Source: DATAZK01 sp965199805 (lineage in GTDB: Bacteria; Actinomycetota; Actinomycetes; Frankiales; Frankiaceae). Taken from it: a stretch of 64,000 nucleotides of DNA. The notes under the pieces were generated by a model, which saw only the letters and a program-made list of their open reading frames with translations, was not told the DNA's origin and searched no databases. Made by a program: the position numbers and the translations under genes. Below, one piece after another: positions 8,378-19,284 of this stretch (its first letter is position 1; every line of letters starts with the position of its first letter). The stretch covers positions 2,232,001 to 2,296,000 of the forward strand of contig CBDATO010000001.1 in assembly GCA_965199805.1 (NCBI GenBank). The letters are read 5' to 3'.

Positions 8378-8383
8378 TAACTT
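8378..8383 (+). promoter_or_regulatory. Possible -10 (TAACTT) for isocitrate dehydrogenase
   Basis: TAACTT sits in the most AT-rich part of the 137-bp gap before idh, about 70 bases before the start. It would give a leader that contains the ribosome binding site GGGAAGG near 8446. No clear -35 is visible. Confidence 0.3.
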
Positions 8384-8455
8384 CTTTGGTAGGTCGGCCA
8401 CGCGTAGGTACGCGAGCGGCCGGGTTCTTGACGTCACCGCAGCCGGGAAGGCCCC

Positions 8456-10666
<2,211 letters not shown>

Positions 10667-10701
10667 CCCGACCCGCACCGCACTCCACCAGCACCGTCGA
10701 C

Positions 10702-10743
10702 GGCGGCTCATTCGTCCGGTTTCACCCGGGTGAGTGAGCCGCC
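10702..10743. repeat. Nested palindromic structure after idh
   Basis: A perfect 9-bp inverted repeat (GGCGGCTCA at 10702-10710, TGAGCCGCC at 10735-10743) encloses a separate perfect 12-bp palindrome TCACCCGGGTGA at 10722-10733. The outer stem without a U-tract could terminate idh. The inner palindrome looks more like an operator for the downstream lipoprotein gene, whose start is 28 bp away. Confidence 0.45.
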
Positions 10744-10770
10744 GCCCGCGTCTTCGGCCGATGGACGCGC

Positions 10771-12393
10771 GTGCATGCCGACAGGTCGAACCGAGTCCGT
10801 CTCCGCCCCACGTCACGCCGCCTGACGGCGTTGGCGGCAGTCGCCCTGATCGGCATCCCGCTCGCGGCCTGCGGCGCGTCGACCACGGGCGACGACCCGA
10901 AGCGGGCGACCCCGGCCCCCACGGCGTCCGCCACGGCAACCGCCAAGCCGAAGGCCACGGCCATGTCGTCGGGCTTCGTCGTCAAGCGCGACGGCTTCGC
11001 CTTCGAGAACTACGGCAACGAGAAGGCGCCGGTCAACCTGACCTCGGCCGCCATGACGACCCTCTTCGGCGATAAGACGTGTGCGCGGGTGGCCGCCGAC
11101 GGCTGCACCCTGACGGCCCCGGCGGCCGCCTGGCTCGCCCTCAACAACGCGCAGATGAACGGCGGGCACTGCTTCGGCATGGCCGCCGCGGCCGCCCTGC
11201 TCTTCACCGGCGCCATCAAGCCCGACAGCTACGGTGCCGCGTCAACCTACGGGCTCAAGGACGAGGGCAAGGTCCAGGAGCTCATCGCCCGGCTCTTCGT
11301 CACCCAGGCGACCGAGCCGGAGGCCACCAGCGCGCGCAGCGTGACCGTGACGCAGGCGATCAGCGCCATCCGGTCGGACTGGCTGTCGGACAAGCTGCCG
11401 CTGCTCGCGATCCGGACGAAGGACGGATCGGGCGGTCATGCCGTGACCCCGATCGCCTTCCGTGATCTCGGCGCCGGCAAGATCGAGCTCGTCGTGTACG
11501 ACAACAATTTTCCCGGCCAGGAGCGGCTCATCACCCTCGACCCGGCCGCCGACACCTGGTCCTACAACACGGCGACCGACCCCAGCCAGCCGGTCGTCCC
11601 GTACGCGGGCGACGCGAAGAACCAGCTGACCCTGTTCTCGACCTCGGCCAGCCTCGGCACGCAGGAGTGCCCGTTCTGCCGCGACAACGACAGCCCGTAC
11701 GTCTACGTCGTGCTGAACCCCGAGTCGGCGCAGGCCGGCATCTCGCTGTCCGTCACCGACCTGCAGGGCCAGCCTATTCCCGGCGTCACCGAGGCACCCT
11801 GGCTCTCGGACGACGGAGAGGGCGACGTCCTGCTCCGGGTGCCGAAGTCCGCTCCCTTCAGGGTGGTCATCGCGGGCACCGAGGTCAAGGCCGGCGAGAC
11901 GGCGGCGGCGCAGGTCAACGTCGTCGGAGCCGGCTGGTCGGACTCGGTGACGGCGGTGCAGATGAGCCGCGGAGAGACCGACTCGATCACGGTCGACCCC
12001 AAGACGGGTGACTTCTCGTACGCGAGCGCCGATGCAGAGACGCCGGTCCTGCAGAACACGATCGACGAGGGCAACACGTCCTATTCGTTCGTATTCAAGG
12101 GGGCGGCCATCGACAGCGACGGCGGCTCGTACGCGGTCTCGGCCGACCCGGCGAAGCACACCGAGCGCATCGCCTCCGTCGGCACCGGCCCGAGCACCAT
12201 GCAGTTCGCCTTCCAGCGCATCGACGGCACCGCGACGCAGACGTACACCACCGGCAAGCTGGCGATCAACAGCGGCGAGGCGCTGGTGGCGGAGTACGGC
12301 GCGTGGAAGGGCGACAAGTCGTCCCTGTCCGTCGGGCTCGACACCACCGCCAACGGGTCGATCGACCGTCGGCTGACGCTGCAGGACAGCTGA
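10771..12393 (+). CDS. Lipoprotein with a papain-like Cys/His/Asp-Asn arrangement
   Basis: This 540-residue exported protein starts at a GTG and has a lipoprotein signal with lipobox LAAC (Cys34), followed by an Ala/Thr/Pro linker. The N-terminal half contains GGHCFGMA (Cys134), GGHAVTPIAF (His223) and VYDNN (Asp244/Asn245). This order and spacing resemble a C39/papain-fold cysteine peptidase or transglutaminase-like enzyme. A CPFC pair follows near residue 300. The C-terminal half (about 320-540) is beta-rich and may be a binding region. I do not recognise a named family, so peptidase activity is inference. No partner gene is evident; the upstream palindrome may regulate it. Confidence 0.7.
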   Translation: MHADRSNRVRLRPTSRRLTALAAVALIGIPLAACGASTTGDDPKRATPAPTASATATAKPKATAMSSGFVVKRDGFAFENYGNEKAPVNLTSAAMTTLFGDKTCARVAADGCTLTAPAAAWLALNNAQMNGGHCFGMAAAAALLFTGAIKPDSYGAASTYGLKDEGKVQELIARLFVTQATEPEATSARSVTVTQAISAIRSDWLSDKLPLLAIRTKDGSGGHAVTPIAFRDLGAGKIELVVYDNNFPGQERLITLDPAADTWSYNTATDPSQPVVPYAGDAKNQLTLFSTSASLGTQECPFCRDNDSPYVYVVLNPESAQAGISLSVTDLQGQPIPGVTEAPWLSDDGEGDVLLRVPKSAPFRVVIAGTEVKAGETAAAQVNVVGAGWSDSVTAVQMSRGETDSITVDPKTGDFSYASADAETPVLQNTIDEGNTSYSFVFKGAAIDSDGGSYAVSADPAKHTERIASVGTGPSTMQFAFQRIDGTATQTYTTGKLAINSGEALVAEYGAWKGDKSSLSVGLDTTANGSIDRRLTLQDS

Positions 12394-12456
12394 CGCGTCA
12401 CACGGTCGCAACGGCGCGGTGACCCGGCGGCAAGACGGGTCGGCCACGCTCCTGGG

Positions 12457-13518
12457 GTGAGTACGCCCACCGACGCCGAGCTCGACGCCGCCTTCCTGGG
12501 TGCGGCCCGGCCGTTCTGGCACCCCGTGGCGCGCAGCAGCGATGTCGGCCCCGCGCCGTATGCGGTGACCCTGCTCGACGAGCCGGTGGTGCTGCGGCGG
12601 TCCGCCGGCGGCGGCGTCGTCGCGTTACTCGACCGGTGCCCGCACCGCGGCGTCCCGCTCTCCGACGGCTTCGTCGACGCGGACGACCTGCTGCGCTGCC
12701 GCTACCACCAGTGGGGCTTCGACGCCGCGGGCGCGTGCGTCGACATCCCGCAGCAGCCGGGCCAGCGGATCCCGGCAATGATCCGGGCCGCCCCGGTGCT
12801 CGTCGAGGAGGCGGCCGGCCTGGTGTGGGTCTGCCTGGCCGCCGATCCGGTACGCGCCCGGCCGGAGCTGCCCGAGGTCGAGCACAAGGGCTGGGTGTCC
12901 TACGTCGGCGAGCCGATGGACTGGGCCGGGCAGGCCTGCCGGCAGGTCGAGAACTTCTGCGACGTCGGGCACTTCTCCGTGCTGCACACCGACACGTTCG
13001 GCAACGCCGATGCCCCGGCGATCGACCCGTACCCGGTGACGCGGGACGGCTGGCGGGTCGCGGCCGCGTACGCGTACGACGGGGTCAACCCGGTGGCCCC
13101 GCCCGGCCCCGACGGCCGCCGTCCCGCGACCCGGATCGACTTCCGCTACCGCATCGAGCTGCCGTTCACCGTCCATCTCGGCAACGCGCACGGGCCGCGG
13201 ACCGTCATGTGGTCGGCCTGCTCGCCGGTGAGCGCCACCACCATGCGGGTCTTCTGGGTCTCGGCCTTCGACCCGGGGATGTGGGGCCCGTCGATCGACG
13301 AGGCGGGGCTGCAGGGTGTGGAGGACCTGATCTGGGCGCCGGACCGGGCCGTCGTCGCGTCGCAGCGTCCGGTACGGGTGTTCGCCGCGACGGAGGAGGT
13401 GCACCGCGCGTTCGACGCGCTTGGCGTCGCCTACCGGCAGGCGCTGCGCACGCTCGGCTTCGACCCTGCGGTTGCCGTGGGTCAGATGGCCGGATCAGAT
13501 GGCCGCTTCGCGGCGTAA
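12457..13518 (+). CDS. Rieske-type aromatic-ring or steroid oxygenase, alpha subunit
   Basis: The 353-residue protein has an N-terminal Rieske domain with CPHRG and CRYHQWGF (Cys-X-His and Cys-X2-His ligands of the [2Fe-2S] cluster). The C-terminal catalytic domain carries the mononuclear iron motif ENFCDVGHFSVLH, giving N-X2-D-X2-H-X4-H. This is the layout of three-component mono- or dioxygenase terminal subunits such as vanillate demethylase or KshA-like enzymes. No ferredoxin or reductase gene is adjacent, so electrons must come from elsewhere. It starts at a GTG. Codon 57 is the rare leucine TTA (12625-12627). Its end overlaps the convergent membrane protein gene by 24 bp. Substrate unknown. 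Confidence 0.88.
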   Translation: MSTPTDAELDAAFLGAARPFWHPVARSSDVGPAPYAVTLLDEPVVLRRSAGGGVVALLDRCPHRGVPLSDGFVDADDLLRCRYHQWGFDAAGACVDIPQQPGQRIPAMIRAAPVLVEEAAGLVWVCLAADPVRARPELPEVEHKGWVSYVGEPMDWAGQACRQVENFCDVGHFSVLHTDTFGNADAPAIDPYPVTRDGWRVAAAYAYDGVNPVAPPGPDGRRPATRIDFRYRIELPFTVHLGNAHGPRTVMWSACSPVSATTMRVFWVSAFDPGMWGPSIDEAGLQGVEDLIWAPDRAVVASQRPVRVFAATEEVHRAFDALGVAYRQALRTLGFDPAVAVGQMAGSDGRFAA

Positions 13519-14625
13519 CCCGCGCAGCGCCCACACCCCGGCGAGCGGGGGAGCCCAGAAGGTCACGAGCCGGTAGAAGACGACCGAGCTGATGGCCACG
13601 GCCGCCGGCATGCCGCCGGAGATGAGGATGCCGGCCAGGGCTGCTTCCGTGGCGCCGGCACCGGCCGGTCCGGGGGCGACCGAGCCCGCCATGCCGCCCA
13701 GCATGTAGGCGACGACGAGCCCACCGGCGCCGATCGTGGTGCCGTGCGAGGCGAACTGGGCGGTCAGCATGAAGCCGACCGCCAGGGTGAGCGTGGTGGC
13801 GGCCGAGCAGAACAGCAGGACGGCCAGTCGGGCGGGGGCGCGCAGCAGGCCGGCGAACTGCACGCGCAGGTCGTGGCTCAGCCGGCGGACGAAGGCGATG
13901 ACCTTGGCCGCGCCGAAGCCGGTGGCAGCCGGGTCGTCGGCGCCCGGCCGGCGACGGCGGTAGGTGAGGATGCCCGCCGCGATCGACAGCAGACCCACGG
14001 CGGTGGCGAGCACGCCGCTCCAGCCCAGCAGGTTCCAGGCTCCGGCCACGGGGCCGGTCAGCTTGTGCGCCAGGGCGCCGAGCTCGTGGGCCGCGCCGTG
14101 CATGCCGAACCAGCTGCCGACCACGATGACCAGGGCGAAGACGATGGCGTCGGCCACGGCGCCGAGCAACCCCAGCGCGCTGAGGACGCTGATCACCTGA
14201 GTGCTGTCGCGGTCGTTGCGCATGAGGTAGCGGGCGTTGACGGCGGCGGCCCCGAGGCCGGCCGGGGTCACGCGGTTCGCCGCTGCCGCGGCGAGCTGCA
14301 CCTTGAACGACTGGCGGAGCGGCAGCGGCAGCCCGGCGGCGGTGCGCAGGGCGACGGCGGAGGCCGCGTAGTGCAGGCCGGCGAGGACCAGCAGTACGGG
14401 GGTCAGCTCCCACGGCGCATCGCGGAGCCGGGCGGCGGCGCTGCGGGCGACGTCGCCGACTGACGCGGCGAAGTCGTGATCGGTGGCGGCAGCGGCGGCG
14501 AGTGCCACCACGACGAGGATGGCCTCGGCGACCAGCCACTGCCGCGCCGGCAGCCGGCGGCGCCGGACGGCCGCGATGGAGAACGCGTCGGGTACGCCCG
14601 GTACTGCGAGCAGGCCCATGGTCAT
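13495..14625 (-). CDS. UPF0104/lysylphosphatidylglycerol-synthase-like membrane protein
   Basis: This 376-residue integral membrane protein has about eight predicted helices and the signatures of the UPF0104/AglD family. These are ANRVTPAGLGAAAVNARYLMR in the first half and a glycine-rich APGPAGAGATEAAL followed by FYRLVTFW in the second. These domains are the flippase half of MprF-type proteins and also occur alone. No LPG synthase catalytic domain is present. A role in lipid or glycolipid translocation is plausible. The start (MTMG) is preceded by GACGAT at a distance of six bases, a weak match to the leaderless pattern. It converges with and overlaps the Rieske gene. Confidence 0.8.
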   Translation of the reverse strand: MTMGLLAVPGVPDAFSIAAVRRRRLPARQWLVAEAILVVVALAAAAATDHDFAASVGDVARSAAARLRDAPWELTPVLLVLAGLHYAASAVALRTAAGLPLPLRQSFKVQLAAAAANRVTPAGLGAAAVNARYLMRNDRDSTQVISVLSALGLLGAVADAIVFALVIVVGSWFGMHGAAHELGALAHKLTGPVAGAWNLLGWSGVLATAVGLLSIAAGILTYRRRRPGADDPAATGFGAAKVIAFVRRLSHDLRVQFAGLLRAPARLAVLLFCSAATTLTLAVGFMLTAQFASHGTTIGAGGLVVAYMLGGMAGSVAPGPAGAGATEAALAGILISGGMPAAVAISSVVFYRLVTFWAPPLAGVWALRGLRREAAI

Positions 14626-14758
14626 GAGTGGATCGTCGGCGGGAAAGCCCGCGCACTGGAGCAGCTTTTCCGGCCTTGCCGCAACGTACGGCCGTTGTTC
14701 AGCCGGTGGACCCGTCCGGGGCCTTCAGTCGCCCGGCGCCGGATCCGACGATCACTGC

Positions 14759-15616
14759 GTGAAGGGTGCCACGAGGACCGATACGACGCTGCCGACCCTG
14801 GGCAGGGGCGGCGACTGGAGCGCGCTCGACGCAGTGAGCGTCGCGGTGACGGACCGGCTCGCGGCCGAATACGCCGCCGCGTCCCCGTACCGGCATCTGG
14901 TCCTCGACGGGCTCTTCGACCCGGAGCTGCTGCGCGCGGTGCGCGACAGCTTCCCCGATGTGCCGGCGCAGGCGTGGGGCACCTCCAGCCACCCGCTGCA
15001 GCGCAAGCACGGCACCGTCGCCGACGTCAGCCTGCCGCCGGCGGCCCGCGACTACTTCGAGGGTCTGCACGGCGCACCGATGCGCCGCTTCCTGTCGCGA
15101 CTCACCGGCATCGCCGACCTGCTGCCCGATCCTTCGCTGCTGTCCGCGGGCATGCACGAGGTGCCCGACGGCGGCCGCTTCGAGCTGCACGTCGACTTCC
15201 TGCACCAGCCGAAGACGCTGCAACGCAACCGGATCGTCGTCATCACGTACCTGAACGAGGGCTGGCTGGCCGACTTCGGCGGTGCGCTCGAGCTGTGGCA
15301 CTGGAAGCCGCGCGCGTTGGCCGCGACGGTGCTGCCGGTGCTCGGGCGCACGATCGTGATGGAGGTCGGCCCGCGCAACGTGCACGGTCACCCGCACGCC
15401 GTGCACGCCCCGGACGGACGGTCACGCCGCTCGGTGGCGGCGTACTTCTACACGGCGCCCGACCCGGATGCGCAGGCCAGTGCCGAGGTGACCGGTTACG
15501 TCGACCGGCCCGGCGCCCGGCTCGGGGTGCGCGCGCTGCGCCTGCTGCATGCGTCGACCCCGCGGTTCCTGGCCGGGCGGGCGCGCAGCGTCCTCGGTCG
15601 CCGGCCGTCGCGGTAG
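14759..15616 (+). CDS. 2-oxoglutarate/Fe(II) oxygenase-like protein (prolyl 4-hydroxylase type)
   Basis: This 285-residue protein matches the 2OG-Fe(II) dioxygenase superfamily. The iron ligands are likely H and D of ELHVDFLHQ and the distal His in NVHGHPHAV. The 2OG-binding Arg follows in RRSVAAYFY. RIVVITYLNEGW and GGALELW form the double-stranded beta-helix strands seen in prolyl 4-hydroxylase-like proteins. The GTG at 14759 is the only in-frame start near the conserved region; GACGAT lies six bases upstream as a possible leaderless -10. The extra N-terminal 60 residues and C-terminal helix are unassigned. The substrate may be protein-bound proline or a small molecule. Confidence 0.75.
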   Translation: MKGATRTDTTLPTLGRGGDWSALDAVSVAVTDRLAAEYAAASPYRHLVLDGLFDPELLRAVRDSFPDVPAQAWGTSSHPLQRKHGTVADVSLPPAARDYFEGLHGAPMRRFLSRLTGIADLLPDPSLLSAGMHEVPDGGRFELHVDFLHQPKTLQRNRIVVITYLNEGWLADFGGALELWHWKPRALAATVLPVLGRTIVMEVGPRNVHGHPHAVHAPDGRSRRSVAAYFYTAPDPDAQASAEVTGYVDRPGARLGVRALRLLHASTPRFLAGRARSVLGRRPSR

Positions 15617-15620
15617 CCGC

Positions 15621-16766
15621 TCAGACCGTCGCGGCCCGCTCGGCATCGGCGATCGCCCGGCGCCGGCGGCGGCCGCGTAACCACTCCCGCCCGGACTCGT
15701 AGGCGACCGGCAGGAAGCCCACACCGAGCGCGATGGCGGCGCCGGCCCCGCCGATCCAGATGTTCGCCGAGCTCTGCGCCTCGCGGTTGCGCGTGACGAC
15801 GACGTCCGCGGCTGCAGACCGCTCGCGGTCCCAGGTGAGCTGGTAGCTGGTGATGTCGGACGGCTCCGGCACGGCGGCCGCGAGCTCCCAGGTGTCTTGC
15901 TTGCCGAGGCGCTTGCAGGCCGACTGGGTTGCCGTCGCCATGGTGCTCTCGAGCGGCAGCCCGTTCCAGCTGGTCAGGGTGACCGCGCCGAAGCGGTCGC
16001 CGCTCAGGCTCGGCACCTGCGTCACCTGATGGGCCCAGTCGGGTTTGCTCGACAGCGCGGTATCCCCTTTGATCTGGACCGGGATGTACGCCGACCGGTC
16101 GGCGAGCGCGAGGCTGCAGTCGAGCGGCGGCACCGTGGTTGTCCCGGTCGGCACGGTGCCGGTCACCGCCTGGCAGGGCTCGGGCTGCGGCTTGGCGCTG
16201 CGCGGGGTCAGTGTCGAGCTGTCGTCGAGGACGCAGTCGTGGTTCGTCGTCGCCACGGTCAGGCCGGCGCCCTTGACGTCGGTCATCGTCGCAGCCCCGA
16301 GCAGCAGGAGCGCGAACTGCCGGCCGGCCACCTCCTTCGGGAACCACAGGGTGTAGCTGGTGGCGGCGGCGGAGCCCTGCGCGTAGTCGGCGGCCAGGTA
16401 GAACTTCTCCGTCTTGCCGAGCGGGTCGATCACCGGGGTGCCGGCCGGCACCGAGACGGCGAGCTGGACGGCGCTCGGCTCGGGCGCGGAGGGCGCGGGG
16501 CTGCCGAAGCCCTGCGCCCCGTAGAGGATCGCGAGCAGCGCGACGGCCATCAGGGCGATGCAGCTGAGGTACCAGCCGGCGACCCGCCAGCCCGGCTCCT
16601 CGGAGTCGGCGAGCTCGGCGAGCACCCGGTCGAGCGTCGTCGCCGTCTCGTCCAGTCGGCGCGCAGATGCCGCCACTGCCGCCGAGAGCTCCTGGGTCTC
16701 GCGGAGCAGGCGAGCGATGTCGCCGGCTCCGGCGGCGTCCCGCTCGCTCCCGGGGGAGGACGTCAC
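15621..16766 (-). CDS. Membrane protein of unknown function with a large external domain
   Basis: I do not recognise a family for this 381-residue protein. A short cytoplasmic region with a likely coiled-coil (LLRETQELSAAVAASARRLDE, then LDRVLAELAD) precedes a first membrane segment at about 66-86. A Thr/Pro/Ser-rich extracytoplasmic domain of about 240 residues with paired cysteines follows, then a second membrane helix near 335-355 and an Arg-rich cytoplasmic tail (RGRRRRR). The topology suggests a sensor or scaffold rather than a transporter. The GTG start has TAGCCT exactly six bases upstream on the minus strand. It converges with the 2OG oxygenase gene with a 4-bp gap and diverges from the SDR operon. 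Confidence 0.7.
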   Translation of the reverse strand: MTSSPGSERDAAGAGDIARLLRETQELSAAVAASARRLDETATTLDRVLAELADSEEPGWRVAGWYLSCIALMAVALLAILYGAQGFGSPAPSAPEPSAVQLAVSVPAGTPVIDPLGKTEKFYLAADYAQGSAAATSYTLWFPKEVAGRQFALLLLGAATMTDVKGAGLTVATTNHDCVLDDSSTLTPRSAKPQPEPCQAVTGTVPTGTTTVPPLDCSLALADRSAYIPVQIKGDTALSSKPDWAHQVTQVPSLSGDRFGAVTLTSWNGLPLESTMATATQSACKRLGKQDTWELAAAVPEPSDITSYQLTWDRERSAAADVVVTRNREAQSSANIWIGGAGAAIALGVGFLPVAYESGREWLRGRRRRRAIADAERAATV

Positions 16767-16778
16767 CTCGGCAGGCTA
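16767..16778 (-). promoter_or_regulatory. Leaderless -10 (TAGCCT) for the membrane protein
   Basis: Read on the minus strand, TAGCCT (16778 to 16773) is followed by six bases and then the GTG at 16766. No Shine-Dalgarno is present. It is one of the cleanest examples of the leaderless pattern in this window. Confidence 0.5.
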
Positions 16779-16831
16779 GATGATCAGTGACCGCCTTCCG
16801 CCCTGCGACACCTCGCGGCAGCGGCACCGCA

Positions 16832-16837
16832 TAGCGT
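16832..16837 (+). promoter_or_regulatory. -10 element (TAGCGT) of the SDR-SnoaL-SDR operon
   Basis: TAGCGT lies about 35 bases before the ATG of SDR D. Transcription would start near 16844, leaving a short leader that contains AAGGAGG. It thus marks a leadered promoter with the same -10 consensus as the leaderless ones. Confidence 0.4.
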
Positions 16838-16872
16838 GACGGCGGAGCTGGACGAACAAGGAGGGTGCCGCC

Positions 16873-17613
16873 ATGGCGGAGCAGTTGACGGGTGCGGTCG
16901 CGCTGGTGACCGGGGCCAGCAGCGGGATCGGGGAGGCCACCGCCCGGCGGCTCGCGCAGCTGGGGGCCGCCGTCGTCCTGGTCGCCCGGCGCGCCGACCG
17001 GCTCGACGCGATCGTGGCCGACATCGAGCGCGAGGGCGGCGAGGCGTACGCGGTGGCCGCCGACATCACCGACCGCGACCAGGCCGCAGGCGCGGTGCAG
17101 CGGGTGGTCGCCGAGCGTGGCCGTCTCGACATCCTCGTCAACAACGCCGGCACGCTCGCCATGGGTCCCGTCGCCGAGGCGCCCGTCGACGACTGGCAGC
17201 GCATGCTGGCGACCAACGTCGAGGGCCTGGTGCACGTCACGCAGGCCGCCCTGTCCCACCTAGTCGCGGCGGCTAAGACATCGCCGCGGGCCCTGGCCGA
17301 CGTGGTCAACGTCGGCTCGACCTCGGCGCACACCCAGCGCCCCGGCACGGCGATGTACAGCCTCACCAAGGCCGGCGTCAGCGCGTTCACCGAGAGCCTG
17401 CGCCAGGAGATGGTGCCGGAGTCGGTACGCGTCAGCCTCGTCGAGCCGGGCACCGTGGCCACCGAGCTGATCGGCGGGCACGCCCACGGCCCCGGCGGTG
17501 TCGAGCTGCTGCAGCCGGACGACGTCGCCGACGTCATCTGCTTCGTCGTGACGCGGCGCAAGCGGCTCGCGCTCAACACGATCCTGCTGCGGGCCGGCGA
17601 GCAGACCTGGTAG
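16873..17613 (+). CDS. Short-chain dehydrogenase/reductase (SDR D)
   Basis: This is a 246-residue classical SDR close to the YdfG/serine-dehydrogenase type. It has TGASSGIG at about 14-21, NNAG, the serine in VNVGSTSA and YSLTK. A strong Shine-Dalgarno (AAGGAGG) precedes the ATG. It is the first gene of a three-gene operon with a SnoaL-like protein (42 bp downstream) and another SDR. The pairing of SDR with SnoaL proteins is common in actinobacterial steroid, terpenoid or polyketide catabolism, but the substrate is unknown. Confidence 0.92.
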   Translation: MAEQLTGAVALVTGASSGIGEATARRLAQLGAAVVLVARRADRLDAIVADIEREGGEAYAVAADITDRDQAAGAVQRVVAERGRLDILVNNAGTLAMGPVAEAPVDDWQRMLATNVEGLVHVTQAALSHLVAAAKTSPRALADVVNVGSTSAHTQRPGTAMYSLTKAGVSAFTESLRQEMVPESVRVSLVEPGTVATELIGGHAHGPGGVELLQPDDVADVICFVVTRRKRLALNTILLRAGEQTW

Positions 17614-17655
17614 CCGCCGCGGCAGGCGAGAGCGCGCCGTGAGAGCGTGCCGGGC

Positions 17656-18135
17656 ATGACGAACGCCGAGAGCGGGCAGCGTTGGCGCGGACCGATCGCG
17701 CCGCCGAGCCCGGCCGACCTGTCGGACATCTACGCCATCCAGCAGCTGTGCCGCGTGTACGCGCTCGGCATCGACACCCGCGACCTCGACCTGGTGATGA
17801 GCGTCTTCGCGCCCGACGCGCAGGTGGCCGGGATGCAGGGCGCGGCGGCAGCGCCGGACTACCTGCCGAAGATCTACGGCGGGGCGATCGTCTACTCCGC
17901 GACCCAGCACAACATGACCAACCAGTACGTGGAGCTCCGCGGCGACGAGGCCACCCTGTGGAGCTACGCCATCTGCTACCACATCGAGGAGGCCGGCAAC
18001 GGCCGCGAGGACCTCGTCGTCGCCGTGCAGTACCGCGACGAGTGCCGGCGCACCCCGGAGGGCTGGCTCATCGCCTCCCGCCGGGCCGTGCCGCAGTGGA
18101 CCAAGGGCCCGCTGCCGGACGGGGCACGCGCATGA
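17656..18135 (+). CDS. SnoaL/NTF2-like fold protein
   Basis: This 159-residue protein has the cone-shaped NTF2-like pattern: a helical N-terminus (DLSDIYAIQQLCRVYALGIDTRDLD), then VMSVFAPDA and strands ending with RRTPEGWLIASRRAV. SnoaL-type proteins act as cyclases, isomerases or small dehydratases, or simply bind ligands. ATG 17656 is used; GTG at 17647 would add three residues. It lies between two SDR genes, and its stop overlaps the next start (ATGA), which indicates translational coupling. It resembles the SnoaL-like protein at 38626, which also sits downstream of an SDR. Confidence 0.82.
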   Translation: MTNAESGQRWRGPIAPPSPADLSDIYAIQQLCRVYALGIDTRDLDLVMSVFAPDAQVAGMQGAAAAPDYLPKIYGGAIVYSATQHNMTNQYVELRGDEATLWSYAICYHIEEAGNGREDLVVAVQYRDECRRTPEGWLIASRRAVPQWTKGPLPDGARA

Positions 18136-19082
18136 GCTCTCCCGCCGGGCCCGAGGCTGACGGGCAGAAGGTCGTCTTCATCACCGGGGCCAGCCGGGGC
18201 ATCGGCAAGGCCTGCGCCCTGGAGCTCGCCTCGGCCGGCTTCCGGGTCGCGATCACCGCCCGCACCGTGCGCGAGGGCGAGCAGCGCGACCACTCCTCGA
18301 CGCTGGCGAGCACCGACCTCACCCCGCTGCCGGGCAGCCTCGACGGCACGGTGCAGCTCATCGAGCAGGCGGGCGGCACGGCGCTCTCGGTGGCGGCCGA
18401 CCTGCTCGACCCGGCATCGCTCGGCGCCGCGGTGGCGACCGTGCTCGAGCGCTGGGGCCGTATCGACGTCGTCGTGCACAACGGGCGCTACATCGGCCCG
18501 GGCCACATGGACCTCTTCCTCGACACCCCGATCGAGCTGCTGCGCAAGCAGATGGAGGCGAACTTCTTCGCCCCGCTGATGATCGACAAGCTCGTGCTGC
18601 CGGGGATGGTGGCCCGCGGCGAGGGGACGATCATCGACATCTCGTCCGCCGCCGGCTACGCCGATCCCACCAAGCCGGCCGGCGCCGGCGGCTGGGGCAT
18701 GGGCTACGGCACCTCGAAGGGCGCCTTCCACCGGGTGGCCGGCTTCCTCGCCGTGGAGCTCGGCGGCTCGGGCATCCGCTGCTTCAACGTGCAGCCCGGC
18801 CTGATCGCCACCGAGCGCATCGGGCAGGACATGGCGAAGTTCGGCATCACCAACGAGGGCGCCCCCATGGAGGTCATGGGCAAGGTGGTGCGCTGGCTGT
18901 GCACCGAGCCCGAGGCCGACCGCTACAACGGCCACAATCTCGAGGCCCAGTACTTCTGTCACGAGCGTGGTCTGCTGCCGGGCTGGGCCGGCCCCCGGGT
19001 GCTCGACAACAACATCCGGTACGACACCGCCGGGGCCGATCTGCTGGCCCTCGAGGAGCAGCGGGCGGCCGACTCCGGCTGA
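18132..19082 (+). CDS. Short-chain dehydrogenase/reductase (SDR E)
   Basis: The 316-residue protein has TGASRGIG at about 18-25, a divergent HNGR in place of NNAG, the serine in IDISSAAG, a glycine-rich insertion (GAGGWGMG) and YGTSK. An insertion after the second strand (REGEQRDHSSTLASTDLTPLPG) and a C-terminal extension beyond 270 set it apart from SDR D. It overlaps the SnoaL gene by 4 bp and is the last gene of the operon. The variant structural motif suggests an unusual substrate or a reduced need for the canonical water relay. Confidence 0.9.
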   Translation: MSSPAGPEADGQKVVFITGASRGIGKACALELASAGFRVAITARTVREGEQRDHSSTLASTDLTPLPGSLDGTVQLIEQAGGTALSVAADLLDPASLGAAVATVLERWGRIDVVVHNGRYIGPGHMDLFLDTPIELLRKQMEANFFAPLMIDKLVLPGMVARGEGTIIDISSAAGYADPTKPAGAGGWGMGYGTSKGAFHRVAGFLAVELGGSGIRCFNVQPGLIATERIGQDMAKFGITNEGAPMEVMGKVVRWLCTEPEADRYNGHNLEAQYFCHERGLLPGWAGPRVLDNNIRYDTAGADLLALEEQRAADSG

Positions 19083-19126
19083 CGCTGCAGGCCGGTCCGG
19101 AGGCTGCGTGACCGGCGCCACGAAAT

Positions 19127-19160
19127 TCTTGGACTTTCTTCGGCAGAAATTCAAGTCAAG
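19127..19160. repeat. AT-rich hairpin between SDR E and the subtilisin gene
   Basis: The core is TTTCT/AGAAA around a TCGGC loop. The flanking CTTGGACTT and AAGTCAAG can extend the stem with a bulge. It is notably AT-rich compared with its surroundings. It could terminate the SDR operon or be a regulatory site for the peptidase. The remainder of the 202-bp gap shows no other signal. Confidence 0.4.
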
Positions 19161-19284
19161 ACGTCGAACCGTCCGATGCAGGTGAGGACAGCCACAGCTC
19201 TGCTCCGTATGGGCGTGCCGTCCCTCGAAAAGTTGCGCCGAGGGGCCGCTGCCCGACGTCGCGTCTCAGACCGACGCTTAATGG

